Shown piece after piece: positions 16,331 through 25,345 of a stretch of DNA of 49,295 nt (its first letter is position 1; each line of letters opens with the position of its first letter). A program made the translations under genes and the position numbers. The stretch is from Agathobacter sp. Its GTDB lineage: Bacteria > Bacillota > Clostridia > Lachnospirales > Lachnospiraceae. A model generated the notes under the pieces. The model searched no databases. It was not told the origin of the DNA and was given only the letters and a program-made list of their open reading frames with translations. The DNA lies in contig JAFUPI010000087.1 in assembly GCA_017481285.1 (NCBI GenBank), forward strand, positions 1-49,295. The letters are read 5' to 3'.

Positions 16331-16957
16331 TTAGTTTATTATTCTTCCTTTATCCATTTCATATATCACATCACACAACACTCGTATATCCTCCGCATTA
16401 TGACTAACCAAAAGAATCGTTTTTCCCTGTTCTTTAAGTTCCATCAAAATACTTCTCACCAAAGCCACACATTCGTTATCCAATCCATTCATCGGTTCGT
16501 CCAAAATAAGTGTCTCTGGATTTTCCATCAGTGCCTGAGCAATGCCCAAACGCTGCCGCATACCGAGACTATATTTTCGTACCAGCTTGTTGCGTGCTTC
16601 ATACAGTCCTACTTTCTTAAGCACCTCTTCTACTTCATGCTTTCCAATCTTCTTCTGAAGAGATGCAAGTTCCATAAGATTTTTATATCCCGAATAATAT
16701 GGTACAAACGCAGGTGTTTCGATTATAATTCCTGTATCTTTTGGAAAATCAATCTCTTCACCGATTTTCTTTCCATCGAAAATCACTTCCCCCTGAGTTG
16801 GCTTAACAAAACCTGTAATACATTTCATTAGCATGGTTTTGCCACAGCCATTTCGTCCTATCAGACCTGTGATTTTTCCTTTTTCTACGTGCAAGTCAAT
16901 GTCGGATAGGATGACATCCTTTTGTATTTTTAGAGATAAGTTTTTTACACATATCAT
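16331..16957 (-). CDS. ABC transporter ATP-binding protein (lantibiotic immunity/bacitracin type), system 1
   Basis: A 208-aa ATPase subunit: Walker A GRNGCGKT (34-41), signature LGMRQ (131-135), Walker B LILDEP (149-154), and a D-loop/H-loop ending in LVSHNAEDI. At the Q-loop position the residue is glutamate (IIIETPAF, E80), as in LanF/BcrA-type ATPases of antimicrobial-peptide transporters. The short length without a C-terminal domain also fits LanF. It is the last gene of the accessory-permease-permease-ATPase operon, 2 nt after its permease. Confidence 0.9.
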   Translation of the reverse strand: MICVKNLSLKIQKDVILSDIDLHVEKGKITGLIGRNGCGKTMLMKCITGFVKPTQGEVIFDGKKIGEEIDFPKDTGIIIETPAFVPYYSGYKNLMELASLQKKIGKHEVEEVLKKVGLYEARNKLVRKYSLGMRQRLGIAQALMENPETLILDEPMNGLDNECVALVRSILMELKEQGKTILLVSHNAEDIRVLCDVIYEMDKGRIIN

Positions 16958-16959
16958 AG

Positions 16960-17823
16960 CTACTCCTCCATCTCCTGTATTCTTGAAAAGTCATAGTGGT
17001 CGATTGCGATAAAAGATACCATCACACACCCTACAATGAGAAACAAATAATAAATATACGAAAAACGCATGTCCATAATCGGCTTCTTATATATCTCATC
17101 AAAGTGGATTTCCAAAATCGCATGTGCCGTTGGGAACAGCCAGCGAAGGTTGTTTTCCATATATGCCAGCACATTTCCAAGACATAGTAGCCCTACGATA
17201 AGAATTATTCCTCCAACTCGCATCTTGCAAACGAATCCCACCAAAAGGAACATGGAAATAAAAAGTAAAAACAAAAACATTAAACCACAGATATGCAGTG
17301 CTGCATCCAATGGTGGCAGATTGTTGTAGAGTCTGCCTGTGGTGAGATTAGCCACCATACTCATCGTATCATTCGGCGCAAAAATATAGTATTTGGTGGT
17401 AACCTCACTCCACAGATTACCTGCATAGCATCTGCCAAGAAGTGTCAGACAGCTAAAGCCAACCAATGCCGCCAAATAGGTGCCAGCCGCCATCGCCGCA
17501 AATAGCACCTGTCCTAACAGCCAGTTGCCTTTTCCTACCCTGTGAATGTAAAACATGGCATTGCCATCCACTCTTGGAAAATCTCCCATCAGTCCCACGA
17601 ATACGATTGGAATAATCATCAGCAAAAGCTGCGAATTAGAAATACCGATAAATCCTTCGAAAATCTGCAGCTTCTCTCCCATCTTGTCTGCCGCATCCAT
17701 AAGCTCTAAGATGATAAAGTCATATGCAAAAATCAGCATTACCAAAAGTATGATCATCTTTGGATTGCGTATCCATTTGACATATTCCGTTTTCGCTACA
17801 CGAAATACATTATTTCTGCCCAC
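16960..17823 (-). CDS. ABC-2 type permease subunit, system 1 (second)
   Basis: A 287-aa membrane protein with six predicted helices. It begins with the ABC-2 feature of an N-terminal cytoplasmic segment containing AKTEYVKWIRNPKMIILLVMLIFAYDF. It is homologous in layout to the system 3 permease at 29573-30418 (both have EYxxWxxNPxxxxLLxxLI near the N-terminus). GTG at 17823 is preferred because AGAAGG lies 7 nt upstream; the frame could also start at a GTG two codons earlier. It overlaps the preceding permease. It probably pairs with that permease and the ATPase to expel or displace peptides at the membrane. Confidence 0.85.
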   Translation of the reverse strand: MGRNNVFRVAKTEYVKWIRNPKMIILLVMLIFAYDFIILELMDAADKMGEKLQIFEGFIGISNSQLLLMIIPIVFVGLMGDFPRVDGNAMFYIHRVGKGNWLLGQVLFAAMAAGTYLAALVGFSCLTLLGRCYAGNLWSEVTTKYYIFAPNDTMSMVANLTTGRLYNNLPPLDAALHICGLMFLFLLFISMFLLVGFVCKMRVGGIILIVGLLCLGNVLAYMENNLRWLFPTAHAILEIHFDEIYKKPIMDMRFSYIYYLFLIVGCVMVSFIAIDHYDFSRIQEMEE

Positions 17824-18562
17824 AGTCACACCTTCTTTCTGCCACGACCTTTATCAGTATGCCGCATGCGAGTAACACCCCTGCGTACACAATCGGATTC
17901 TCCTCTGGCAATAAGACCTGACGTATCTCCAACGGAATCCAGCTCATCAAAAACATATCCACGAGATAATTCCATACAAATGGCACGCACAGAATCAAAT
18001 ACTTATTGCGAATGAACTCCGCCAAGAGAATGCCGGGAATGGCATTTAACACGCCATCACAGAAGATATCCCACAAACGCTGTGCCATATAACTGTCCCA
18101 AAAAAGTTCTGGCAAGATGTCCATTTGCTTCACAATTGTAAGATATTGCACCAGTCCCATCCCTGTTAAAATGAATATCACGTGTGCCAGTACTAAAATA
18201 CCACCGCCAAGAATCAGATTGGATACATACTTAGAGATAAAGTATCCATTCTTGCTACCACGGAATAACACGAAACGCTCGGTCCTTTGATTCAACACAC
18301 ATGGAATGCCCACGATAATCGGAGCAAACATCCACAGATAATTGTTCAGATTATAGCCTATAAAAATGTCTTTCAGCGATATTGCTCCATATCCCAGGCG
18401 AGCCTGCATATCCTCATTATAAAACAGGCTTAGGTATGTAAAAGTTTCTCCCGTCATCATATCCGTATAAATTACAGAGCATAGGAGTAACACCAATGCA
18501 GAAAAAACTGCCAGCCAGTATATTTTGTTTTTCCATACACGTCTTATAAATAATTTAATCAT
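17810..18562 (-). CDS. ABC-2 type permease subunit, system 1 (first)
   Basis: A 250-aa membrane protein of about six helices starting MIKLFIRRVWKNKIYWLAVFSALVLLLCS. A cytoplasmic patch QRTERFVLFRGSKNGYFISKYVSNLILGGG corresponds to EEQKYGVRRYLLFKEGKKRYVISKALTAVL in the system 3 permease at 30415-31320. That makes the two paralogous. It overlaps the accessory-protein gene by 8 nt and lacks a strong ribosome site, so it is probably translationally coupled. It is the LanE/LanG-like partner of the next permease. Confidence 0.85.
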   Translation of the reverse strand: MIKLFIRRVWKNKIYWLAVFSALVLLLCSVIYTDMMTGETFTYLSLFYNEDMQARLGYGAISLKDIFIGYNLNNYLWMFAPIIVGIPCVLNQRTERFVLFRGSKNGYFISKYVSNLILGGGILVLAHVIFILTGMGLVQYLTIVKQMDILPELFWDSYMAQRLWDIFCDGVLNAIPGILLAEFIRNKYLILCVPFVWNYLVDMFLMSWIPLEIRQVLLPEENPIVYAGVLLACGILIKVVAERRCDCGQK

Positions 18563-19841
18563 AATAATACTCGAACCTGTTTGTGATTTCGCCAGTCACT
18601 ACGTCTACATAGAATAGGGTATACTTATCGTCATTTTGGTTGATAGTGATGATTTTCCACTTTGGTTCTAGGATGTCGCTAATTTCCATCTTCTTATCCT
18701 CTGGCACTTCACATTCTCGATAAACCAGTTCTACACCATGCACTTCGTAGACAGAGTTCTCACCAATTTGCTCGGACAGAAGTCGTAATGCTTCTCTTGC
18801 TGGAATCATCTGGGTAACCTGTTCTATAATATCCACCGTACCCTTTAAATTCATAAATCCCATAATCGTATCTGGCTGTGTTCCCTCGATATAGTTTACT
18901 CTTGTATAATCATGTCCCAATTTGTCTCTATATCCATCGGTTGCAAATTCCGAGCCATATTCGAATGGAACGCCTTTATATACACGTCTTAAAACAAAAT
19001 TGATATATTCCTTTTCTTCTGTTGCTATAATATGAGTCGTTCCGATTTGATAGCTGATTTCTTCATGGTGCGGCAATGGAAACGCATCTCCATTCACATA
19101 ATCCAAAACTTTCTTTTCTAGTTCAGACAATTGATATTCTTGGTCTCGTAACTGCACCACTGTATCGGATTGGCGAATTCCAGTAACATAAAGATACTCC
19201 TTTGTATTCTCATAATCACCTGGCATACTCGTTCCTAAACTTCGCTTTGAAAACCATGTATTTCCAAAAGCTGGATCTATATGAGCATAAAAGCCACCGC
19301 TAAGAACAAATCCTCCAATCAAAGAATATTGATTATTTTTTCCTTCTCTCAACAAATCCATCACTTCATCATAGTTCAACTCTACTCCCGTAGCATCATA
19401 CTGAAGTTCTCCATTCTCATCCAAAGGAAAAGCATTATGATATAGATTCGATTTATCGAACGAATCTCCGAAAAACTTTTCCATAGCCTCTATCATTCCA
19501 TCTACATTTTCAAGTGTGGTTTCAAACTCCTGATTCCTTAAAATTTGAAAGTGATACAAGCCTTTAGCTGCCTCTATAGAAGCAGTAAAATCTTTGGCAA
19601 TCAGATTTTCATACGTTCCGTCTTTTAGTTCCTTGATATCCGACGCAAACTGTTCCTTCGCCTGCTCCAAGGTCACTATTTTGTCCTTTGGTTCTGTTGT
19701 TTCTGCCCCATCTTGACTCGTTCCAGGCTTGTTCCCACTCACTTTACCCTCATCCTTTGGTTGTAATAGAAACACACCCGCTACAAGTAGAAGCACACAG
19801 ATACCAGCACATATTGCTATAATTCCTTTCTTTTTTCCCAT
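18555..19841 (-). CDS. Membrane-anchored accessory protein, system 1 (YycH/YycI-like), copy 2
   Basis: A 428-aa protein with one N-terminal membrane anchor (IIAICAGICVLLLVAGVFLL) and a large extracytoplasmic region. It is a paralogue of the product of 21236-22495: both have LNEL-type repeats, FPLPxxEEISYxIG, VRRVYKGVPFEYGSEF-like blocks and a C-terminal LEPKWKI...YVDVVTGEI. That ending resembles the YycH/YycI and PepSY-type folds that regulate sensor kinases (inference). ATG at 19841 is chosen because AGAAAGGGAGG precedes it. It is the first gene after a second LytTR-controlled promoter. Signal sensing or peptide binding is plausible. Confidence 0.7.
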   Translation of the reverse strand: MGKKKGIIAICAGICVLLLVAGVFLLQPKDEGKVSGNKPGTSQDGAETTEPKDKIVTLEQAKEQFASDIKELKDGTYENLIAKDFTASIEAAKGLYHFQILRNQEFETTLENVDGMIEAMEKFFGDSFDKSNLYHNAFPLDENGELQYDATGVELNYDEVMDLLREGKNNQYSLIGGFVLSGGFYAHIDPAFGNTWFSKRSLGTSMPGDYENTKEYLYVTGIRQSDTVVQLRDQEYQLSELEKKVLDYVNGDAFPLPHHEEISYQIGTTHIIATEEKEYINFVLRRVYKGVPFEYGSEFATDGYRDKLGHDYTRVNYIEGTQPDTIMGFMNLKGTVDIIEQVTQMIPAREALRLLSEQIGENSVYEVHGVELVYRECEVPEDKKMEISDILEPKWKIITINQNDDKYTLFYVDVVTGEITNRFEYYYD

Positions 19842-19900
19842 AAAAAATCCCTCCCTTTCTCTACACAAATTGTAGCAAAGAAAAAGAGGGATTTGTGGAA

Positions 19901-19936
19901 TCTTGTCTATTCTGTTAATTTTCTTGTTTATTTTGT
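19901..19936 (-). promoter_or_regulatory. LytTR-type tandem direct repeat, promoter of accessory/ABC operon 1
   Basis: TCTTGTCTATTCTGT (19901-19915) and TCTTGTTTATTTTGT (19922-19936) are direct repeats exactly 21 bp apart. On the transcribed strand the unit is ACARAATARACAAGA. The -10 TACAAT lies 26 nt downstream at about 19869-19874, and no -35 is recognisable, as expected for an activator-dependent promoter. The same repeats occur at 23276-23311. The site lies inside the 3' end of the kinase gene. Confidence 0.82.
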
Positions 19937-21252
19937 ATCATGATAGTTACGATAAATTCTTGTGCAGTTTGCTCCACATTTAACTGTCCATCATACTTCT
20001 TTACGGCACGCTTTACACTCTTAAGCCCTATACCGTGGAACTCTGGATTTTCCTTGCTAGACTTATCAATTTCCTTCTCATATGCTCCAGTACATTTGTT
20101 GCGCATATTTAGAATCAAGAAGTTCTTTTCCTGCTTTATCGTCAGGTCGATATAGCCTTCCTGCTCCTTTATGGAAGCCTCGATAGCATTGTCCAAAAGG
20201 TTGCCTAGGATATTTGCAAGATCCATATTCTCTACGACGAGTTTCTCCGGCAAGGTGCCATGCACCATAAACGCAATCTGGTGTTTTTCCGCCAAAGAAC
20301 GCTTAAGATTCACCAGTGTATCTACCACAGAATTGCCCGTACGAATCATAAACAACTGCTTGCTGATCAAATCATGTTCTTCTTCCAAAAATGACTTGAT
20401 TTCATCCACACGATTCTCATCTACCAGCTGTTTTAGTACAATCACATGATTCTTGTAATCATGTACACTCTGTCGCCAAAGGTCAAAGGTCTGCTCTGTT
20501 TCATCTAGTGATTTTTGAAGCATCTTGTTGTTCAACTCAATCAGTACAGTGGTTTGCTTCTGCTGATGTGTTTCTGCGATTTTTAGCACGAAGAAAACCA
20601 CGATTATCTGAAACAATACAAAACCGCCACAAAGGACAAATACCAAATAATTTTTAACGCCTTCATTCAAAGCAAGTACACGATCTCCGCCACCGTATAA
20701 TACCCAATTCATCACAATCATAAGAATCGTAAATACCTCTGCCAGCCAAAGATATACTGGCGGCAACTTGATTTTGGGTACAAATCCATGAAGCACCAAC
20801 GTCATAACAGTGATAATTACAATAGACCACTGCAATTCTGCTATTTTTTCTTGATATGTAACCAATCCACGTATGTTCATAGAAATCATATTCGCAGCAA
20901 ATTCTGCAATCATGAGAATTTCCACATAGATACTGGTTGCGATTATTGTAAGGATAAATTTTCTATGGAAATAAATCGATTGTATCAGTATTAAAAGCAC
21001 TACAAAGAACATATTTTTCCCATAGTCAAAAAGCCAAAAGCCCTGATTTTCGTTTGCAAACAACTCTTTATACTTCCAAAACACCTCATTTGCAATTCCA
21101 GCAAGCATAAAAGCCAGGCCTATCGCTATTACCGAATATTTCTTCTTTCTTGACTCCTCCATAAAGGCACTTCCAAAAAAGATACCTAGAAGTAATGTCA
21201 AAAAACTAGAGAAATATTGTATTTTAAGTATCATTTCATCTATCGTTCCCAT
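19915..21252 (-). CDS. AgrC-like sensor histidine kinase (GHKL type)
   Basis: A 445-aa protein with six to seven N-terminal membrane helices (residues about 10-225), then a coiled coil. The phosphoacceptor motif is SVHDYKNHVIVLKQL (histidine near residue 264) and the GHKL ATPase carries LGNLLDNAIEAS. This is the quorum/peptide-sensing AgrC class that partners with LytTR regulators. The start is uncertain: ATG at 21252 has a loose GGAGAGG upstream, and another ATG at 21234 is possible. It overlaps the accessory gene at 21236-22495 and the response regulator lies just upstream, so the trio is one operon. The ligand is unknown. Confidence 0.88.
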   Translation of the reverse strand: MGTIDEMILKIQYFSSFLTLLLGIFFGSAFMEESRKKKYSVIAIGLAFMLAGIANEVFWKYKELFANENQGFWLFDYGKNMFFVVLLILIQSIYFHRKFILTIIATSIYVEILMIAEFAANMISMNIRGLVTYQEKIAELQWSIVIITVMTLVLHGFVPKIKLPPVYLWLAEVFTILMIVMNWVLYGGGDRVLALNEGVKNYLVFVLCGGFVLFQIIVVFFVLKIAETHQQKQTTVLIELNNKMLQKSLDETEQTFDLWRQSVHDYKNHVIVLKQLVDENRVDEIKSFLEEEHDLISKQLFMIRTGNSVVDTLVNLKRSLAEKHQIAFMVHGTLPEKLVVENMDLANILGNLLDNAIEASIKEQEGYIDLTIKQEKNFLILNMRNKCTGAYEKEIDKSSKENPEFHGIGLKSVKRAVKKYDGQLNVEQTAQEFIVTIMIQNKQEN

Positions 21253-22495
21253 CTCTATACGCAACCTCTCCTGTAACTACGTCGACATAATAATAATTAC
21301 GATACTTCGTTCCTTTTGTTTGCACTACAAACTTCCACATAGGTGCCAGTGTCTGTTGCACCTCCTCTAAAGCCTCATCTGAAATTGCAACATCTCTATA
21401 AACCAGTTCAATTCCCTGTATCTCATACCTCATTGACGCATTCAAATACTCCGAAAGTTTTTTCAATGCACCATCTAAGGAAAGTATTTCTTTCACTTCG
21501 TTTACTCGTTCAACACTACCTCCCACATATCCAAAAGAAAGCAGCGTATCTGGTGCTTCACTCTCTACATACGCGATTTCACCTCTATCATGATTTCTCG
21601 GGTCTGATGTGAAGCCGCCATATTCAAATGGAACCCCTTCAAAGATCCGACGCACGCGAAAAGAGACGCCTTCATAATCTCCTGTATCTATCACACGTAC
21701 CTCTCCAATTCCATAGGAAATCTCCTCTGTCTTTGGCAATGGGAACGCATCTGAATTCAAATACTGTAGCACCCTTTCTTCCATCTCAGACAGCCAGATA
21801 TCTCCATCTTTCAGATGTAGTAGTACATCCTCTCCCACACGCACACCCGATAAATACGAATAAACCTCTTTGGCATCCATTGCAGATGGATGAATGCTTC
21901 CAAAGCCGCCTTTTGAAAACCATGTGTTTAGAAGAGAATCCTGTGTCTGAATCATATACCCATCCGAAGCTGTCGCATTTCCAAATATCCACAAATACTC
22001 TCCATCTTCATAAGTCTTTTCCAACTCGTATTCCACAAATTTATCGTATGATATTTCATGATGCACATCATTTACCCAGAAATCTACAAGCAAATAAGAG
22101 GTATCCCATTCTTCACCAAAAAACTTATCGATTACCGCATTCATAATCGAAAAATTCTCACCTAAATCTCTATCCTCATAATCTTTTTCATAAATCGTAT
22201 TGCCTATCATAAGTGAATCAGAACCTAGTAACGTATCATATCGCCCGCTTCCCGCTTTCAAAATTTGAATATTATATATCTTTTCTACTTCGTCTAGCGT
22301 AGCTACTAAATCATTTGCCGTAAGATTCGAATATTTTCCCCATCTTAGGGCTCTTATATCACCTTGAAATTCACTTTTAACCTGTTCTATATTGCGAAGC
22401 TTATCTGTATCCATTTCAAACATAGACAACTCGACGGTCATCATTATGACACACAGCAAAACGGATACCAAAATAAAAACCTTCTTCTTGCCCAT
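21236..22495 (-). CDS. Membrane-anchored accessory protein, system 1 (YycH/YycI-like), copy 1
   Basis: A 419-aa protein with an N-terminal signal anchor (KVFILVSVLLCVIMMTVELSMF). Its extracytoplasmic region is paralogous to that of the protein at 18555-19841 (VKSEFQGDIRALRWGKYSNLTANDLVA against QFASDIKELKDGTYENLIAKDFTA). Its C-terminus, LAPMWKFVVQTKG...YYVDVVTGEV, mirrors the paralogue. It lies between the response regulator (1-nt gap upstream) and the AgrC-like kinase (overlap downstream). That position suggests it modulates the kinase, as YycH/YycI do WalK, although that role is inferred from position and shape only. Confidence 0.7.
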   Translation of the reverse strand: MGKKKVFILVSVLLCVIMMTVELSMFEMDTDKLRNIEQVKSEFQGDIRALRWGKYSNLTANDLVATLDEVEKIYNIQILKAGSGRYDTLLGSDSLMIGNTIYEKDYEDRDLGENFSIMNAVIDKFFGEEWDTSYLLVDFWVNDVHHEISYDKFVEYELEKTYEDGEYLWIFGNATASDGYMIQTQDSLLNTWFSKGGFGSIHPSAMDAKEVYSYLSGVRVGEDVLLHLKDGDIWLSEMEERVLQYLNSDAFPLPKTEEISYGIGEVRVIDTGDYEGVSFRVRRIFEGVPFEYGGFTSDPRNHDRGEIAYVESEAPDTLLSFGYVGGSVERVNEVKEILSLDGALKKLSEYLNASMRYEIQGIELVYRDVAISDEALEEVQQTLAPMWKFVVQTKGTKYRNYYYVDVVTGEVAYRDGNDR

Positions 22496-22496
22496 A

Positions 22497-23210
22497 TTAT
22501 CTACTCCAATATCTCGAAAGCTCTTCTTTAAATGTTTTTATTCCCCCACGACTGGCGGTTAACCGTTCACCATTATCCAGGGTAATATCATTCCCCGTAT
22601 ATCCACTGACATATTTCAAATTTACCACACAACCGCTATGTATCTTGGAAAAACGCTCCGCATTTAGTTCCGTCTGCAATTCCTTCATGGTTCTCCAAGT
22701 ATGTAATACTCGTCCATCTGATAGACAAATCCGAATCTGGCGTCTTACCACTTCGAAATACATGATTTCCGATTCTTCTATACGTACCTCGCCTTCATCA
22801 CATCGCAGCACCACATAACGCTTCTTATTTTTCTGGTAAGAGCCTTCTGCCGCTCGAAGTGCAATCGGAAGCTCCTGTTTCATCCTATTTTTTCGCACAA
22901 AACGAAACGGATTGTATTCAAAGGTATCAAACACATAGTTTTCATACGAGGAAATAAACATGATTATACTGTCATTGTTGGTTTCCCTTACAATTTTTGC
23001 TACCTCCAAACCCGATATCTCTGGCATATCGATATCCAGTAAAAGCATATCAATTTCTGCACCCTTACCCTGCATTTCCGCAAGCAAAGCTTGTCCACTT
23101 TGAAAACTAGACAGAGTGATATCTACTTGCAATTCTTTATAGGTATGAGTCACAATCTCTTCTATTTGTTTCAAAAATTCGATATTATCATCGCATATTG
23201 CTATCTTCAT
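22497..23210 (-). CDS. LytTR-family response regulator (AgrA-like)
   Basis: A 237-aa regulator. The receiver domain (residues 1-125) has acidic residues CDD at 6-8 and the phospho-acceptor D59 in LLLDIDMP. The C-terminal LytTR DNA-binding domain (about 135-235) is recognisable by EVRIEESEIMYFEVVRRQIRI and RFSKIHSGCVVNLKYV. LytTR proteins bind direct repeats spaced 21 bp; such repeats are found upstream of this gene and of the accessory/ABC operon. It heads the RR-accessory-kinase operon, so it is likely autoregulated, and it probably activates the ABC genes. Confidence 0.93.
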   Translation of the reverse strand: MKIAICDDNIEFLKQIEEIVTHTYKELQVDITLSSFQSGQALLAEMQGKGAEIDMLLLDIDMPEISGLEVAKIVRETNNDSIIMFISSYENYVFDTFEYNPFRFVRKNRMKQELPIALRAAEGSYQKNKKRYVVLRCDEGEVRIEESEIMYFEVVRRQIRICLSDGRVLHTWRTMKELQTELNAERFSKIHSGCVVNLKYVSGYTGNDITLDNGERLTASRGGIKTFKEELSRYWSR

Positions 23211-23275
23211 GAAACACCTCTTATTTTGTGTTTATTCGTTTTATCATATCAAAATTTACCCAACGGTACAATCAG

Positions 23276-23311
23276 TCTTGTTTATTCTGTCGTTTTTCTT
23301 GTATATTTTGT
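23276..23311 (-). promoter_or_regulatory. LytTR-type tandem direct repeat, promoter of the RR-accessory-kinase operon
   Basis: TCTTGTTTATTCTGT (23276-23290) and TCTTGTATATTTTGT (23297-23311) repeat at a 21-bp interval. They match the pair at 19901-19936. A -35-like TTGTAC and a -10 TATGAT follow on the minus strand at about 23263-23268 and 23240-23245, 27 nt from the proximal repeat to the -10. The arrangement indicates autoactivation. Confidence 0.82.
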
Positions 23312-23327
23312 AGTCATTTACAATACA

Positions 23328-23355
23328 AATGCCAGCTCAACCGAGCTGGCATTTA
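23328..23355 (-). terminator. Terminator of the YtrA-type operon
   Basis: A perfect 12-bp stem (AAATGCCAGCTC / GAGCTGGCATTT, loop AACC) lies just beyond the permease stop codon at 23360. The T-rich flank is short. Confidence 0.85.
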
Positions 23356-23359
23356 AAAT

Positions 23360-25345
23360 CTAGTACTCTTCTATTTTCATCATCTCTTCTGCTTCGCCCC
23401 ACCAAATATCTTCCACTGATTCGAAAATTTTAAATTCAATCAACTTATTTACGATATTTTCGCAATCTGGGCCAAAGCTTACGAATGCATTCATATAGGA
23501 ATCACCATTATAGTAGGAATCATACTCTGTCTCACTATAATATATGGTCGCTCCCTCTTTATCCGTGATTATCGTTCCCATATCCTCAACTGCCTGTGGA
23601 TGGTGATAATCAAGCGATAAACAAACATCACTGGACTTATAATACATATCCTGCCCCTCAGCATTCATCCAATCACGATACACATTATACTTCATCAGCG
23701 TACCGGCTTTGACATCTGCAATGACGGCCTCATACAAGGCTTTTGCCTGAACTGCATCTAATTTGATACTATCATAGACGGTATTCGGATATCCATTTTC
23801 ATCCGTTCGCCCTTCTTCGTCCACAAATGGTGCCTCAAAATATCCACCATTGAAGAACTTGATATCCTCGTATTCTTCACAGAAAATATGCTTCAGGAAA
23901 TTCTCTTCATTATCTTCTAATGCTACAATTTTGGCAACGGCTGGCTGAATCGTCGCAAGGGCTTCTGGTAGTTGATAACGGCGGGTGACATATTCCCCAT
24001 TCGTCAACTGATAGCTAATGCGAACAGATTCATGGTATCTATCACCACTTTCAATGATACGTTCTATCATATCCAGTTCTTTTAGAATCTCCCCATGGAT
24101 TTCCAGAATCTCTGCTACCGCTTCTCCTTCTACGGTTACCTCATATCCCAAGTGTACGGTAGCCATTTCAATTTCAGTTTCCTTAGGAACATACTTTTCA
24201 TAATTTTCTGCAGCCCCATACATGCATGCGAAAAATACCAGAAGTGCTACTGTGAAAATACCGCATCCCATCCAGTTTTTCTTCTTAAATACATGGAAGG
24301 ATTTGTTGATAAACATATCTGCTGCAAAATAACAGATGACACCAATCACCAACATAATAATCACGAATAATGGTACTCCACATCCGATTCTTACTTCCAA
24401 AAGCACTTCACGAATCAGCATAGCACCAAAGATGGCACCGATACATCCGACGATTGCTCTAAAAATAGGTTTTACCCAGTTTACGGTAAGGAAATCACCT
24501 GCCTGTTCAATTTTACGTTTGCGGTAAATTACATAAGCTGCTATATAGAAAACCACTGCTATTATCGCATATAGAATGAGAAGTCCAAGACCTTCCAAAG
24601 AGGCTCCTATGAACTCTCCCGTCTTTGCATATTGGTATCCCCACTGTAAATTGTCGTAGAAGCACTGTACCGGACAAAGCATAGCCGCAATACTTGATGC
24701 TCCATCCCCCAAACTGCTTACGCCATATCCGAAGGTCGTTACTACAATATAGACCAGATAATATACCACCCACGACATGAGATTTACTGCCACCACATAC
24801 ATTGGAAGCACCACGATATGTCCGGTAAACAACGCACAAATACTTACGATAGAAAAAGCAATCAATGACAAAACCGCCACCACAAGGAACCATGCCCATA
24901 CATATCCAATTCCAGGAATCGTATAAATCAAACACAGCACCGTGCTAAATACAGCGGTCGCAAACAATGGTACGATGAGAAACGCCCAGCCGGAAATCAA
25001 CGCAGTCCCATATAACTGTGTTCTGTCTACTGGCATAGAGTGAATCATATTCGCACTCTTATTGTTGTACAGATAGCTATAAAGTGCCATGCCTGAAAAT
25101 AGTGCCGCAAATGCAATCAGTATGACATATGGCTCAAATGCCAAATGATCGACTAAATCGCGAAACTGTCTTGCATCTGGATACCCTTCAGAGCCCACAT
25201 AAAAGTAGTCCATATTATTAGTAATCCACAACATAATTGGCTGATAAATAAAGCAAAGTAAAGTATAGATGCCCCAAATCGGCCAATACAAGGTTACATT
25301 TTTCCAAAAAATCGTCTTATTAAAGAAGGAAATCTTTGACTTCAT
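23360..25345 (-). CDS. Large ABC permease with extracytoplasmic domain (DUF6449-like), system 2
   Basis: A 661-aa protein. Residues about 10-375 hold roughly nine to ten hydrophobic helices (first FWKNVTLYWPIWGIYTLLCFIY), containing an ABC-2-like NKSANMIHSMPVDRTQLYGT patch. After the last helix near residue 375 comes a soluble domain of about 280 residues. The layout matches large permeases partnering YtrB-type ATPases, some with a DUF6449-like tail. It overlaps the ATPase gene by 26 nt and is the last gene of the operon. Function, probably envelope stress or lipid/peptide handling, is inferred. Confidence 0.8.
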   Translation of the reverse strand: MKSKISFFNKTIFWKNVTLYWPIWGIYTLLCFIYQPIMLWITNNMDYFYVGSEGYPDARQFRDLVDHLAFEPYVILIAFAALFSGMALYSYLYNNKSANMIHSMPVDRTQLYGTALISGWAFLIVPLFATAVFSTVLCLIYTIPGIGYVWAWFLVVAVLSLIAFSIVSICALFTGHIVVLPMYVVAVNLMSWVVYYLVYIVVTTFGYGVSSLGDGASSIAAMLCPVQCFYDNLQWGYQYAKTGEFIGASLEGLGLLILYAIIAVVFYIAAYVIYRKRKIEQAGDFLTVNWVKPIFRAIVGCIGAIFGAMLIREVLLEVRIGCGVPLFVIIMLVIGVICYFAADMFINKSFHVFKKKNWMGCGIFTVALLVFFACMYGAAENYEKYVPKETEIEMATVHLGYEVTVEGEAVAEILEIHGEILKELDMIERIIESGDRYHESVRISYQLTNGEYVTRRYQLPEALATIQPAVAKIVALEDNEENFLKHIFCEEYEDIKFFNGGYFEAPFVDEEGRTDENGYPNTVYDSIKLDAVQAKALYEAVIADVKAGTLMKYNVYRDWMNAEGQDMYYKSSDVCLSLDYHHPQAVEDMGTIITDKEGATIYYSETEYDSYYNGDSYMNAFVSFGPDCENIVNKLIEFKIFESVEDIWWGEAEEMMKIEEY

